Shown here one piece after another: positions 20,593 through 30,232 of a DNA stretch of 64,000 nucleotides (its first letter is position 1; each line of letters begins with the position of its first letter). Source of the DNA: Candidatus Nitrosacidococcus sp. I8 (lineage in GTDB: Bacteria > Pseudomonadota > Gammaproteobacteria > Nitrosococcales > Nitrosococcaceae). Below the pieces are notes generated by a model, which worked only from the letters and a program-made list of their open reading frames with translations, made no database searches and was not told the DNA's origin. The DNA is taken from positions 1,474,275-1,538,274 of the forward strand of contig NZ_OX241534.1 of NCBI RefSeq assembly GCF_945836005.1. Direction: 5' to 3'. Made by a program: the position numbers and the translations under genes.

Positions 20593-21920
20593 GGCTGAAT
20601 AGCTCGAACCGCTTGTACAAATGCTTCGCCTCTAGCTTCAAATCCTGAAAACATATCAAAACTAGCACAGGCAGGGGATAAGAGGACGCAATCCTCAGAA
20701 AAAGCTAAACGATGGGCAGTATTTACCGCCTCAATCATGCTGCTTACTTGATAAACGGGAGTGCTACCAGCAAGATCTGTTGCTATCCGATCAGCATCTC
20801 TTCCCATTAAAATAAGAGCTTTTGCTCGTTCTGCTAATGGTTTATATAAGGGGCGAAAATCAGCCCCTTTACCTATACCCCCTGCGATTAAAATAATCTT
20901 CCCATGACAAGGCAATCCCTCAAGTGCCGCTAAGGTAGCACCCACATTGGTTCCTTTAGAGTCATTAAACCAATCTACTCCATTTATACAGGTAATCGTT
21001 TGACATCTATGAGGTAATCCGTGAAATTCCCGTAATGCATTAGCCATTGCTGGTAGAGGTAATCCAATAGATTCCCCAAGTGCTAACGCAGCCAATGCAT
21101 TTGCCCAATTGTGCCTCCCTTTTATAGGGAGTTGCTCTATAAGGAGTATTAATTCATTTCCTTTAGCAAGCCATATTTGGTTATTTTGTTCTTGTATTCC
21201 ATATTCATCTGTTTTAGGACGATTTAAGGTAAAGTAAATACAATGACTATTTGAATCACTAAAGGAAGATAGATAAGGATCGTCTTTATTTATTACAATT
21301 GTTTTAGCATTTTGGTAAATTCGTAACTTAGCTTCGATATAGGATTCTATATTGGAATATCGATCCATATGATCAGGGCTAATATTTAAGATGCAAGAAG
21401 ATTCTAGTTTTAAGGTATAGGTAGTTTCTAATTGAAAACTAGAGAGTTCTAAAACATAAAAATCTGGCGTAGGCTTCTCTAATAAAGTAAGGGCAGGTAC
21501 TCCTAAATTTCCACCTGTAAGTACTTGCTTACCTGCCTTACGTACCATAGCATCTACTAGTAAAGTTACTGTGCTTTTTCCATTAGATCCTGTAATTGCT
21601 ATAACTGGTGCCTTAGCATAGTGAGCAAATAGTTCAATGTCCCCTAAAATAGGGATTCCTATTCTTTGAGCTTCTAGAATAGATGAATCGTGAATGGAAA
21701 CTCCGGGGCTAACAATCAAGCGATCTGCAGTAGACATAATGCTTAAGTTAAATAAGCCTAAATGAATAGGTATCTTAGGGAATTGCCTTTTAAATTGAGT
21801 AAGTTCAGGTGGATTTTCTCGACTGTCTATGACAGTGAATTGACAATTTTGCTGAGATAGAAATTGGGCACAGGATAATCCTGTTTTGCCAAGACCTATA
21901 ATGACAGTGATAGGATTAAT
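20589..21920 (-). CDS. murD: UDP-MurNAc-L-alanine:D-glutamate ligase, apparent ATT start
   Basis: Adds D-Glu to UDP-MurNAc-L-Ala. The ATP loop ITGSNGKSTVTLL and the ELSSFQLET segment are clear. An ATG-based reading starts at 21737 and gives 382 residues, which would lack the N-terminal UDP-MurNAc-Ala-binding domain. Yet the same frame continues upstream through a good MurD N-terminus (VIIGLGKTGLSCAQFLSQQ, then VIDSRENPPEL) for 61 more codons. No ATG, GTG or TTG occurs in that stretch before an in-frame stop. The codon at the right distance from AAGGAGG is ATT at 21918-21920, giving a 443-residue protein of normal length. AUU initiation is rare but known (infC). Confidence 0.88.
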   Translation of the reverse strand: MNPITVIIGLGKTGLSCAQFLSQQNCQFTVIDSRENPPELTQFKRQFPKIPIHLGLFNLSIMSTADRLIVSPGVSIHDSSILEAQRIGIPILGDIELFAHYAKAPVIAITGSNGKSTVTLLVDAMVRKAGKQVLTGGNLGVPALTLLEKPTPDFYVLELSSFQLETTYTLKLESSCILNISPDHMDRYSNIESYIEAKLRIYQNAKTIVINKDDPYLSSFSDSNSHCIYFTLNRPKTDEYGIQEQNNQIWLAKGNELILLIEQLPIKGRHNWANALAALALGESIGLPLPAMANALREFHGLPHRCQTITCINGVDWFNDSKGTNVGATLAALEGLPCHGKIILIAGGIGKGADFRPLYKPLAERAKALILMGRDADRIATDLAGSTPVYQVSSMIEAVNTAHRLAFSEDCVLLSPACASFDMFSGFEARGEAFVQAVRAIQP

Positions 21921-21936
21921 TTTATAATTCCTCCTT
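21918..21936 (-). promoter_or_regulatory. strong ribosome binding site selecting an ATT start for murD
   Basis: On the minus strand AAGGAGG (21936-21930) is followed by nine bases and then ATT (21920-21918), in frame with the MurD N-terminal domain. The alternative ATG in another frame upstream runs into a stop after seven codons. Position and strength of the site decide the start. Confidence 0.7.
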
Positions 21937-21975
21937 AGGCAACATTATCAAAATAGGGTAATTTTATTTAAGATT

Positions 21976-23055
21976 CTAGCGAATTTTTAGACTAGATAAC
22001 CCAATAAGAACTAAAATAACAGTAATAATCCAAAAACGAACGATCACTCTAGGTTCCGGCCAACCTTTTATCTCGAAATGGTGATGTAGTGGTGCCATTT
22101 GAAAGATTCGCTTTCCAGTTAGTTTATAGGATATTACTTGTAAAATCACAGAAATAGTTTCAATGACAAAAACACCGCCCATAATAGCAAGGACTAATTC
22201 TTGCCGTATTAACACAGCAAGTACTCCTAAAGCTGCTCCAAGTGCAAGAGCCCCCATATCCCCCATAAATACTTGAGCAGGATAAGTGTTGAACCACAAA
22301 AATCCTAATCCAGCTCCTACTAAGGATCCACAAAAAACAACTAATTCTCCTGCACCGGAGATGTAGGGAACACCCAAATAGTGGGAAAATCCTACATGAC
22401 CTGTAACATAGGCAAAAATTCCTAGAGCACCACCTACTAATACAGTAGGCAGAATAGCTAATCCGTCTAAGCCATCGGTCAAATTTACTGCATTACTACT
22501 ACCTACAATTACGAAATAAACAAGTAAAATATAATAGCTCCCTAAATTAATTGCTATACCTTTAAAAAAGGGAACAATCAGTACTGTTTCTGCAGGTATG
22601 GTCGCAGTAGAGTACAAAAATAGTGCAGCACCCAAAGCAATAATGGATTGTCCAAAATATTTATGCCTTGCTGAAAGGCCTTTTGGGTTTTTATAGACAA
22701 GTTTTTTATAGTCATCTATACAACCTAAGCTACCGAACAACAACATAACTGCTAAAGTTAACCAGATATATCGGTTAGTCAAATCTGACCAAAGTAAGGT
22801 TGTCATTGTGATAGCCAGTAAAATAAGTCCTCCCCCCATAGTAGGAGTTCCTATTTTACTAAAATGGGTTTTAGGTCCATCTATACGTATAGGCTGACTC
22901 ACTAGCATACTTAATCGACGAATTACGATTGGACCTATAGCTAAAGAAATGATAAGTGCAGTTAGTACACTTAAAACAGCTCGTAATGTAAGATACTGAA
23001 ATACATTAAATCCTCTATTTAAGGTAGTTAAGTGCTCAGCTAAATATAGCAGCAT
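21976..23055 (-). CDS. mraY: phospho-MurNAc-pentapeptide transferase MraY
   Basis: Integral membrane enzyme making lipid I on undecaprenyl phosphate. It has about ten membrane segments in 359 residues. The family motifs are visible: [10 protein letters not shown], the [10 protein letters not shown] active-site segment, [14 protein letters not shown] and the C-terminal MAPLHHHFE loop. It lies 18 bp after murF, and a 55-bp gap separates it from the murD start. Confidence 0.97.
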   Translation of the reverse strand: MLLYLAEHLTTLNRGFNVFQYLTLRAVLSVLTALIISLAIGPIVIRRLSMLVSQPIRIDGPKTHFSKIGTPTMGGGLILLAITMTTLLWSDLTNRYIWLTLAVMLLFGSLGCIDDYKKLVYKNPKGLSARHKYFGQSIIALGAALFLYSTATIPAETVLIVPFFKGIAINLGSYYILLVYFVIVGSSNAVNLTDGLDGLAILPTVLVGGALGIFAYVTGHVGFSHYLGVPYISGAGELVVFCGSLVGAGLGFLWFNTYPAQVFMGDMGALALGAALGVLAVLIRQELVLAIMGGVFVIETISVILQVISYKLTGKRIFQMAPLHHHFEIKGWPEPRVIVRFWIITVILVLIGLSSLKIR

Positions 23056-23073
23056 AAATATAAATTAAATTAA

Positions 23074-24426
23074 TTAAGTACATAGAGCAGATACAATTTG
23101 CTCCATATTCATGAATCGAGATCCTTTAATTAGAATAGTCGTATTGGGATTTTTTATCCTTTGCAACTCAGCAATAAGTGTTTGTCGATCAAAAAAATGC
23201 TTTCCATAACCAAAAGATTTGGAAGTAGCAGCACTGAGGTCACCTAGTGTGTACAGTTGATTGATTTGAGCAGCTCTAGCTTGTTGCCCTAGGCTTTTAT
23301 GGAGCTCAATCGATTTTTCCCCTAGCTCTCCAAAATCTCCAAGTACTAAAATATGATCGCCAACAAATTGAGTTAAAACCTCTAAGGCAGCTTGGAAAGA
23401 ACTAGGATTAGCATTATAAGTGTCATCTAAGATTCTTACCCCAGAGGGGGCGTATTTAACTTGCAAACGACCAGAAGTAGGAGAAAATGCAATTAATCCT
23501 TCATAAATTTGATCTAACTTTAATCCTAGAGCAAAAGCAGTAGCACTTGCAGCTAACGCATTGACTACATTATGTGTTCCAAGGAAAGGAAGAGAAATTC
23601 TTATAGCTCCTTTAGGGGTAAAAAGGGTAAACTCAGTACCCTCTGGGTTTGAAGCTAGATCGTAGGCATGAAGCATTGCAGACTGTCCTAAGCCAAAACT
23701 AATGAATCTAAGCCCATTACGCATTGCTAATCGATGCCAAGAAAAAAAATAAGGATCGTCTCGATTTAAGATCGCAATACCCCCAGAACTTACTCCTTGG
23801 AAAATTTCCCCTTTAGCTTGAGCAACTCCATTAAGATCCTTAAATCCTGCAAGATGAGCTGATCCTGCGTTAGTGATGAGTGCTATTTGAGGGTGAGCTA
23901 ATTGGCTAAGGTAGTTAATTTCTCCAGAGTGATTAGCACCCATTTCAATCACTGCAAAACGATGGCTTGAATTTAATTGCAGTAATGTTAAGGGAACACC
24001 AATTTCATTATTTAGATTTCCTTGAGTTGATAAGGTTAAGCTAGCTTTATTTAAAATGGACGCAACCATTTCTTTAGTTGTAGTTTTTCCGTTGCTTCCT
24101 GTAATTGCGACAACGGGAATTTTAAAATGCTTCCGCCAATAACTCCCGATTTGCCCAAGGGCAAGGTGCGTATTTGCTACCCTTATTTGAGGAATATCGG
24201 ATTCAATAAATTCTTCAAGTAAAACTGCACTAGCACCTTTTTCTATTGCGTGAGGAATAAAAGTATGACCGTTAAATTTCTCTCCCTTTAATGGGATAAA
24301 GAGCATACCGGAAAGACTATTTAATCGACTGTCTGTACTAATTCCAGAAACAGTGATTTCTCCCTTCCCTCTCAACTGTCCTTGAACAGTTTGACTGATC
24401 TCTGTAAGACTACTAGTAAAGCTCAT
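23074..24426 (-). CDS. murF: UDP-MurNAc-tripeptide--D-Ala-D-Ala ligase
   Basis: Adds the D-Ala-D-Ala dipeptide. The ATP loop ITGSNGKTTTKEM is near residue 107. The Mur-ligase AVIEMGANHSGEI and GRLQVKYAPSG segments follow, with DDTYNANPSSF in the C-terminal domain. The length of 450 is normal. It overlaps murE by 14 bp. Confidence 0.97.
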   Translation of the reverse strand: MSFTSSLTEISQTVQGQLRGKGEITVSGISTDSRLNSLSGMLFIPLKGEKFNGHTFIPHAIEKGASAVLLEEFIESDIPQIRVANTHLALGQIGSYWRKHFKIPVVAITGSNGKTTTKEMVASILNKASLTLSTQGNLNNEIGVPLTLLQLNSSHRFAVIEMGANHSGEINYLSQLAHPQIALITNAGSAHLAGFKDLNGVAQAKGEIFQGVSSGGIAILNRDDPYFFSWHRLAMRNGLRFISFGLGQSAMLHAYDLASNPEGTEFTLFTPKGAIRISLPFLGTHNVVNALAASATAFALGLKLDQIYEGLIAFSPTSGRLQVKYAPSGVRILDDTYNANPSSFQAALEVLTQFVGDHILVLGDFGELGEKSIELHKSLGQQARAAQINQLYTLGDLSAATSKSFGYGKHFFDRQTLIAELQRIKNPNTTILIKGSRFMNMEQIVSALCT

Positions 24427-25936
24427 ATTGATGATCTTTTAATGCTTGCTGTGCACACTGTTTATCACTAAAGGGATAAAATTTAGTACCTATTTGCTGA
24501 TATTCCTCATGACCCTTTCCTGCTATCAGTACGGTATCTTTCGATTTAGCCAACTGTATTGTACGAGAAATAGCTTCTGATCTAGGGCGATATTTATAGA
24601 CTTTATCTGGATGTTTCATTCCAGACATAATGTCTATTATGATTTGAATAGGATCTTCCTCTCTCGGGTTATCATCAGTCAGTACCACAAAGTCTGAAAA
24701 TCGTTCAGCTATTTCGCCCATAAGAGAGCGTTTACCAGAATCTCGATTACCGCCACAACCAAATATGCACCATAATCTTCCTTTAGGGTCTGAATACTCT
24801 TTTAAGGAATAAAGTACTTGACTCAGTGCATCTGGAGTATGGGCATAATCTATAACGACTAATGGTCCAGCTGGACTTTCGAGTAATTCCATACGTCCAG
24901 GTACGGATTTTACCCGAGAGAGTCGCTCTAGAGCTTCATCAAACGGGATATTATAAGCTAATAAACCACCTAAAGCCGCAAGTATATTATAAACATTGAA
25001 TTTCCCAAGTAAGGGGCATCGTAATAAGCCGCTACCCCATTGCCCCTGTATTTCTAGGGATATTTCCGATTTATTATAGTGAATGCATTTGGCTTGAAGT
25101 GAAGCATTATCACTTAAACCGTAGCTAATAACTTTAGTACTATTGGAAACCTTACTAGTAAGATTACATCCTACTTTATCATCTATATTAATCACCGCAT
25201 ATTCTAATTCAGGCCAATGGAATAATTTAGATTTTACTGCCTCATAATTTTCCATGCTTTGATGGTAATCAAGATGATCTCTACTTAAATTAGTAAAAAT
25301 AGCAGTATTAAAGGTGATTCCATTTACTCTACCCTGATCTAGGGCATGAGAGGAAACTTCCATCACTACATTAGAAACCCCTGCGTTACGAAAATCATTT
25401 AGATGTTTGTGAATAGTTAATGAATCTGGAGTGGTTAATTTACTAGAAATGACTGATTCTAGTGTGCCTACACCAAGTGTGCCTATGATCCCACAGGGGG
25501 TTTGCTCAGCATGTAATGCTTGAGCTAAAAAATGAGATACCGATGTCTTTCCATTGGTGCCAGTAATACCAGTGATCCTGATTTGCCTTGAAGGATAAAA
25601 ATAGAACTGATTAGCAATAAATCCTATTTTTTTATGCAGTTCTAGCACTGGAATACAAGGAATATCTAGAGCCTGTAATTGGCTTTGAATTTCTGTAGAA
25701 ATTGGAATAATTGAATCAAAAATAATTGCTCTAACACCTTTACTAATAGCTTCGGGTATATAGTTATGCCCTAATTCTTTTCGCCCTAGACAAGCAAAAA
25801 ATAAAGAACCAGAATTTACCTCTCGGCTATCTATACAAATATGACTAATAATTGGATTATCATCTAACTTTGTAGAGTTAGGTTCTAGCCACTCGTTTAA
25901 TAAAGATATTAGTGAGTGTTGATAGTTTTGCCCCAT
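24413..25936 (-). CDS. murE: UDP-MurNAc-L-Ala-D-Glu:meso-diaminopimelate ligase
   Basis: Adds the third residue of the stem peptide. ATP loop ITGTNGKTSVSHF is near residue 122. The C-terminal DNPR motif (TDDNPREEDP), which in this family reads out meso-diaminopimelate over lysine, is present, so a Gram-negative type wall is predicted. It has 507 residues and lies 3 bp after ftsI. Confidence 0.97.
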   Translation of the reverse strand: MGQNYQHSLISLLNEWLEPNSTKLDDNPIISHICIDSREVNSGSLFFACLGRKELGHNYIPEAISKGVRAIIFDSIIPISTEIQSQLQALDIPCIPVLELHKKIGFIANQFYFYPSRQIRITGITGTNGKTSVSHFLAQALHAEQTPCGIIGTLGVGTLESVISSKLTTPDSLTIHKHLNDFRNAGVSNVVMEVSSHALDQGRVNGITFNTAIFTNLSRDHLDYHQSMENYEAVKSKLFHWPELEYAVINIDDKVGCNLTSKVSNSTKVISYGLSDNASLQAKCIHYNKSEISLEIQGQWGSGLLRCPLLGKFNVYNILAALGGLLAYNIPFDEALERLSRVKSVPGRMELLESPAGPLVVIDYAHTPDALSQVLYSLKEYSDPKGRLWCIFGCGGNRDSGKRSLMGEIAERFSDFVVLTDDNPREEDPIQIIIDIMSGMKHPDKVYKYRPRSEAISRTIQLAKSKDTVLIAGKGHEEYQQIGTKFYPFSDKQCAQQALKDHQYELY

Positions 25937-25939
25937 AAT

Positions 25940-27631
25940 CTATTTTTCATAAGCCGCTTGTAAATTATCTGGGGCAATATTAAGTAATCGCATAGCATCA
26001 ATCATTATTTGAGAGAAAACGGGGGCAGCAATAGATCCTCCATAATAACCCCCCTTTTTAGGATTATCGATCATAATTATTGCTGCTAAACGTGGATTAC
26101 TTGCGGGGATCAGTCCAGCAAAAAGTGCAATATATTTATTTTTAGTATAGCGACCTGCTTGAGTCTTCTTTACAGTACCTGTTTTCCCTGCTACCCGATA
26201 GCCAGGTACACGGGCTTGAGTACCTGTTCCACCGTTTATAGTAACTCCTTCAAGCATGGCTAGTACAGCATGGGCTATTTCTTTAGACCATATAAACTTT
26301 CCCTCAGTAGGCTGTTTTTGATAAAAAAAACTAGTTGGTTTTAATACTCCCCCTGCACCAATCATGGCATAAGCACGAGCAAGTTGAAGTGCAGTTACTG
26401 ACAAACCATAACCAAAAGATAGAGTAGCTCTTGCAATTTCACTTTTTTGAAAGGTATTTGGGTTAGGTAAATGCCCTTCTGCTTCTCCTGGAAATCCACT
26501 AGCAGTAGACATACCAAATTCCAATTGAGAAAAATTTTGAAAGAATTGTTGTGGGTCAAGATCTAGTGCAATTTTACTCATTCCTACATTGCTTGATTTT
26601 TGGATAATGGTACTAATATCGATTCGCCCATAATTATGAACATCATGAATTGTATAGCGACCTATCTGGAAGTACCCAGGTGTAGTATCGAAGAAAGTAT
26701 AGGGGGTTACTTTCCCTAGCATTAAAGCAATTCCCATAATAAATGGTTTGATGGTTGAGCCAGGCTCAAACAAATCAGTTATCGAGCGATTTCGATATAA
26801 TTGACCTTGTCGCTGTGTGTAATCATTTGGGTTGTAAGATGGTTGACTTGTCATCGCTAGAATCTCCCCCGTATGTACATCTAGAATGACAATAGATCCC
26901 GCTTGAGCTTCATGGATCTGAATAGCATGTTTTAATTTTTGATAGGCTAAATACTGTAGCTGTAAATCAATACTTAAGCGTAAATCTTCACCTGGCTGGG
27001 GTGTACGTATATTTTCTATATCTCCTATGGTGCGACCTCGGCTGTCTCGAATAATTCTTTTTTTTCCTGGAATTCCTTGTAGGATACTATTAAATCCTAG
27101 TTCTATACCTTCTTGTCCTATATCATCAACATTTGTAAACCCTACGACATGAGCAGCTAGGGGACCAGTAGGATAATAACGCTTATATTCTGATTGAAAC
27201 CCTACACCTAATATATCAAGTGCTTGAATACGATCGGCTAATTCTGGTTCTGCCCATCGCTTTAAATAGGCAAACTCATGAGCCGCACCTTTTTGCACTT
27301 TATCTGCTATATAATTTCTTGAGACTCCTAGTGTATTTCCTAACATAGCCCATTGCTCAGGGGTTTGGCTAAGTAATTTAGGGTTAATCCATATGGAATC
27401 TACCGGCGTGCTTACTGCAAGCGGTTCTCCATGCCGATCAGTAATCATTCCCCGATGAACAGGTATAGTGACTACCCGTAAATGGCGAGTTTCTCCTTTT
27501 CCTCGTAAAAAATCGTAATCTAGTACTTGTAATTTAATTAGACGGACGACTAAAGAAATAATTATTAAAGAAAAAATAAACCCTACAATTTGTAATCGAG
27601 TAAAGTAAGGTTTATCTCTAATTTTCCTCAT
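25940..27631 (-). CDS. ftsI: septal transpeptidase FtsI (PBP3)
   Basis: Class B penicillin-binding protein cross-linking septal peptidoglycan. An N-terminal membrane helix covers about residues 13-33. The pedestal domain follows (GMITDRHGEPLAVSTP). The transpeptidase domain has Ser292 and Lys295 in GSTIKPF, then the SSN motif (KSSNVGMSKIAL) and KTGT in VAGKTGTVKK. It has 563 residues and overlaps ftsL by 14 bp. Confidence 0.97.
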   Translation of the reverse strand: MRKIRDKPYFTRLQIVGFIFSLIIISLVVRLIKLQVLDYDFLRGKGETRHLRVVTIPVHRGMITDRHGEPLAVSTPVDSIWINPKLLSQTPEQWAMLGNTLGVSRNYIADKVQKGAAHEFAYLKRWAEPELADRIQALDILGVGFQSEYKRYYPTGPLAAHVVGFTNVDDIGQEGIELGFNSILQGIPGKKRIIRDSRGRTIGDIENIRTPQPGEDLRLSIDLQLQYLAYQKLKHAIQIHEAQAGSIVILDVHTGEILAMTSQPSYNPNDYTQRQGQLYRNRSITDLFEPGSTIKPFIMGIALMLGKVTPYTFFDTTPGYFQIGRYTIHDVHNYGRIDISTIIQKSSNVGMSKIALDLDPQQFFQNFSQLEFGMSTASGFPGEAEGHLPNPNTFQKSEIARATLSFGYGLSVTALQLARAYAMIGAGGVLKPTSFFYQKQPTEGKFIWSKEIAHAVLAMLEGVTINGGTGTQARVPGYRVAGKTGTVKKTQAGRYTKNKYIALFAGLIPASNPRLAAIIMIDNPKKGGYYGGSIAAPVFSQIMIDAMRLLNIAPDNLQAAYEK

Positions 27632-27920
27632 ATTTCTTTATTTTTATCACCACTATTTGAGTTGAGTCTGGAGCAACCATCCCTAACTTTTCTCTAGCAA
27701 TTTGCTCGATTCTCCCTTGCCTAACAAGAGTACTTTGTTCCAAAAGTAAGCGCCCCCATTCATCATCGAGTTGATCTCTGGCTTTATATAGCTTTTGTAA
27801 TTCCATAAACTGTTTTCGATTTTGGTGTTTGATATCAACCACGGTTACTGCAGAAACTAAAATTAATACACTTAAAACAGAGATAACTATAACTAGCCAT
27901 CGATGTATACTTATTATCAC
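27618..27920 (-). CDS. ftsL: cell division protein FtsL
   Basis: Small bitopic divisome protein of 100 residues. A membrane helix at about residues 8-28 is followed by a heptad-rich periplasmic coiled coil (from about 33 to 80) ending in the family's REKLGMVAPD. It overlaps rsmH by 4 bp and ftsI by 14 bp. Position and fold make the call. Confidence 0.93.
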   Translation of the reverse strand: MIISIHRWLVIVISVLSVLILVSAVTVVDIKHQNRKQFMELQKLYKARDQLDDEWGRLLLEQSTLVRQGRIEQIAREKLGMVAPDSTQIVVIKIKKYEEN

Positions 27921-28876
27921 GGTGAGTTACAAGCTACTTTTTGGGCAATACGTAGCTTTGCACTGCGCGATCTGGGATTATGTGTAGTTTCATCTAAATT
28001 AGGTACTATGGGTTTCCCTAAAACTCGAAAAATAGGGGATTGTTGTTGATTTTCTGTAATAGGTAAATAGGAAGGTAAGTATGTATTTTCATTTTGGGAG
28101 TTTTTTTTAAAAAATTGTTTAATAATCCGATCCTCTAAGGAATGAAAGCTAATAATAGCTAAATGTCCTCCTACTGCTAATACAGATTTTGCTTGCTCTA
28201 GGGCATCATAGAGTTCTTCTAACTCTCGGTTAATAAAGATTCGAATTGCCTGAAATGAGCGAGTAGCTGGATGTTTTTTTTTCTCCCAGCTTGGATTTGC
28301 CTGAGAAATAATTTGGGCAAGTTGCTGTGTGTTTATTAATTCTTGTGTATTTCTGGCATTTGTAATAGCGCGGGCAATCCTTTGGGCATAGCGTTCTTCC
28401 CCATATTTTTTAAGTATATCTGAGATTTCACCCTCCTCAGCTTGTGCCAGCCACTCTGCAGCACTTTGTCCACTTTTACAATCCATACGCATATCTAAAG
28501 GACCAGGGTGCAAAAAACTAAATCCTCGCTCTGGGCTGTCCAGTTGAGGGGAGGAAACTCCAAGATCAAATAAGATTCCATGAACCTGATTCATCCATCC
28601 CATATCTGCTGCTATTTTTTCAAGATTACTTATGGGAGCATGAATAATAGAAAACCGCTTATCTTGCTGAGCTAGTTTTTGCCCCACTGCAATAGCTTCT
28701 GGATCCTTATCAATCGCAAGTAACGTTCCCTTAGTAGAGAGTTTAGCTAAAATAGCCCTACTATGACCACCACGACCAAAAGTTGCATCAATATAGATGC
28801 CATTTTCTTGAATGTTTAGTGCATGAATGGATTCAAATAGCAGAACGGATTGATGTGTACTCTTACTCTCACACAT
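27917..28876 (-). CDS. rsmH: 16S rRNA m4C1402 methyltransferase RsmH (MraW)
   Basis: Methylates N4 of C1402 in 16S rRNA. The SAM-binding segment is IDATFGRGGHSRAIL near residue 30. The family motif GILFDLGVSSPQLD and the C-terminal SFHSLEDRIIKQFF are present. It is the first gene of the dcw run here; the usual mraZ upstream is absent, and only 75 bp separate it from rnpB. Confidence 0.97.
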   Translation of the reverse strand: MCESKSTHQSVLLFESIHALNIQENGIYIDATFGRGGHSRAILAKLSTKGTLLAIDKDPEAIAVGQKLAQQDKRFSIIHAPISNLEKIAADMGWMNQVHGILFDLGVSSPQLDSPERGFSFLHPGPLDMRMDCKSGQSAAEWLAQAEEGEISDILKKYGEERYAQRIARAITNARNTQELINTQQLAQIISQANPSWEKKKHPATRSFQAIRIFINRELEELYDALEQAKSVLAVGGHLAIISFHSLEDRIIKQFFKKNSQNENTYLPSYLPITENQQQSPIFRVLGKPIVPNLDETTHNPRSRSAKLRIAQKVACNSP

Positions 28877-28908
28877 AGGAAAGTATTTTCCTTTAGATCA
28901 TTTTAGTT

Positions 28909-28936
28909 ATTTTAAATAAAACCTTGATATTATCAA
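28909..28936 (-). promoter_or_regulatory. possible sigma-70 promoter for the dcw cluster
   Basis: On the minus strand a TTGATA (28936-28931), 16-bp spacer and TAAAAT (28914-28909) lie between the rnpB 3' end and the rsmH start. With mraZ missing, this would be the only local promoter site ahead of rsmH. Matches are partial. Confidence 0.35.
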
Positions 28937-28951
28937 TAGGTAATAAAAATT

Positions 28952-29284
28952 GAGATAGCCGATAAGCCGGGTTCTGTCGTGGACAGCCATTCATCTAGGA
29001 TATATGTCACCATATACCTCAAGCAGCCTACCCGGAAACAATGCGGGTCACATTATTGCTCCCCTATTTGGCTTTGCTCCGAATGGGGTTTACCTTGCCG
29101 CAGTATGTTACCATCTGCGCGGTGTGCTCTTACCACACCTTTTCACCCTTACCTATTGGCGGTTTATTTTCTGTGGCACTTTCCGTAGGCTCACGCCTCC
29201 CAGGTATTACCTGGCATTCTACCCTATGGAGCCCGGACTTTCCTCATCATTTAAGTAAAAACAATGCGACTGTCTGGCTATCTC
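28952..29284 (-). ncRNA. rnpB: RNase P RNA, bacterial class A
   Basis: Catalytic RNA of RNase P, which trims tRNA 5' ends. The 5' end GAGATAGCC pairs perfectly with the 3' end GGCTATCTC to form helix P1, which fixes the limits at 333 nt. Conserved core blocks are clear: GAGGAAAGTCCGGGCTCC early, GGTAAGGGTGAAAAGG in the middle, then GGTAAACCCC, GAGCAAAGCCAAATAGG and the end block CGACAGAACCCGGCTTATCG. It lies between rsmI and rsmH, its usual gammaproteobacterial location. Confidence 0.97.
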
Positions 29285-29328
29285 AAAACCTATATAATCT
29301 TACTTTATTAATTTTCACTATATAAATT

Positions 29329-30180
29329 CTAACCATTATTTAATTTTAGTGCTAACTGGTAAAGATAGTTTTTTTTAATTCCTGTAATTTCACTTCCCGT
29401 AACTACTGCTTGTTTCAATGGAAGTACCTTCAATAAGGGTATTAATACATTAAGTGCCTTAGTTTCCATATCCTCTTGATCTTCTTCTGCTCCATGTACG
29501 AGAACTACAAACTCTCCTCGGCTTAGTATTGAATCGTCCTTTAGTTGAGTAAGTAATAAATTAAGCGACCCTTCCCACACTGTTTCATAGAGTTTAGTAA
29601 GTTCTTTAGCTAGAGCTACTTTTCTCTTAGAGCCCAATACCTTTACCATCGCTTCAAGAGTATCTAATAATCGGTGAGGTGCTTCATAAAAAATAAGCGT
29701 ACGGGTTTCTTTGGCTAATTGGTTTAGTCTAGTATATCGTACACTGGGTTTTGCAGATAGAAATCCTTCAAATACAAAACGATCGGAGGGGAGTCCCGCA
29801 ACAGAAAGTGCAGCAATTAATGCACAAGGTCCTGGAATTGGCGTGATTAGTATCCCAGTAAGTCGTGCTTGTTGTACTAAGCGATAACCCGGATCGCTAA
29901 TTAATGGCGTACCTGCATCACTGATTAGGGCGATGGAATCCCCATTTTGGCAATGCGCAATTAAGACTTTTGATCGCTCTAACTCATTATACTCGTGGAG
30001 TGAGACTATAGGTGTAGTAATATTAAAGTGTTTTAATAAGGTAGCACTGTGGCGGGTATCCTCAGCAGCAATTAATTTTACTTTCTGCAAGGTTTCTTGA
30101 GCACGGAAACTAAAATCTTTTAAATTTCCAATAGGCGTAGCCACTATGTATAGTGTACCTATTTTATTAGCTATTACCAT
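29329..30180 (-). CDS. rsmI: 16S rRNA 2'-O-ribose C1402 methyltransferase RsmI
   Basis: Tetrapyrrole-methylase fold protein that 2'-O-methylates C1402, the same nucleotide that RsmH modifies. Signatures are LYIVATPIGNLKD near residue 10, AAEDTRHSATLL, and ALISDAGTPLISDPGY. The length of 283 is normal. It is divergent from lpoA; its 3' end is 44 bp from the rnpB 5' end. Confidence 0.96.
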   Translation of the reverse strand: MVIANKIGTLYIVATPIGNLKDFSFRAQETLQKVKLIAAEDTRHSATLLKHFNITTPIVSLHEYNELERSKVLIAHCQNGDSIALISDAGTPLISDPGYRLVQQARLTGILITPIPGPCALIAALSVAGLPSDRFVFEGFLSAKPSVRYTRLNQLAKETRTLIFYEAPHRLLDTLEAMVKVLGSKRKVALAKELTKLYETVWEGSLNLLLTQLKDDSILSRGEFVVLVHGAEEDQEDMETKALNVLIPLLKVLPLKQAVVTGSEITGIKKNYLYQLALKLNNG

Positions 30181-30232
30181 GAGTATTTATATTACTTTAT
30201 TGTTTCTACAGTAAAATGATTTATTCATATTT

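Noticed and set aside
28979-29325. Three overlapping plus-strand reading frames of 69-94 codons
   Set aside because: They lie opposite rnpB, whose conserved helices explain the sequence fully.
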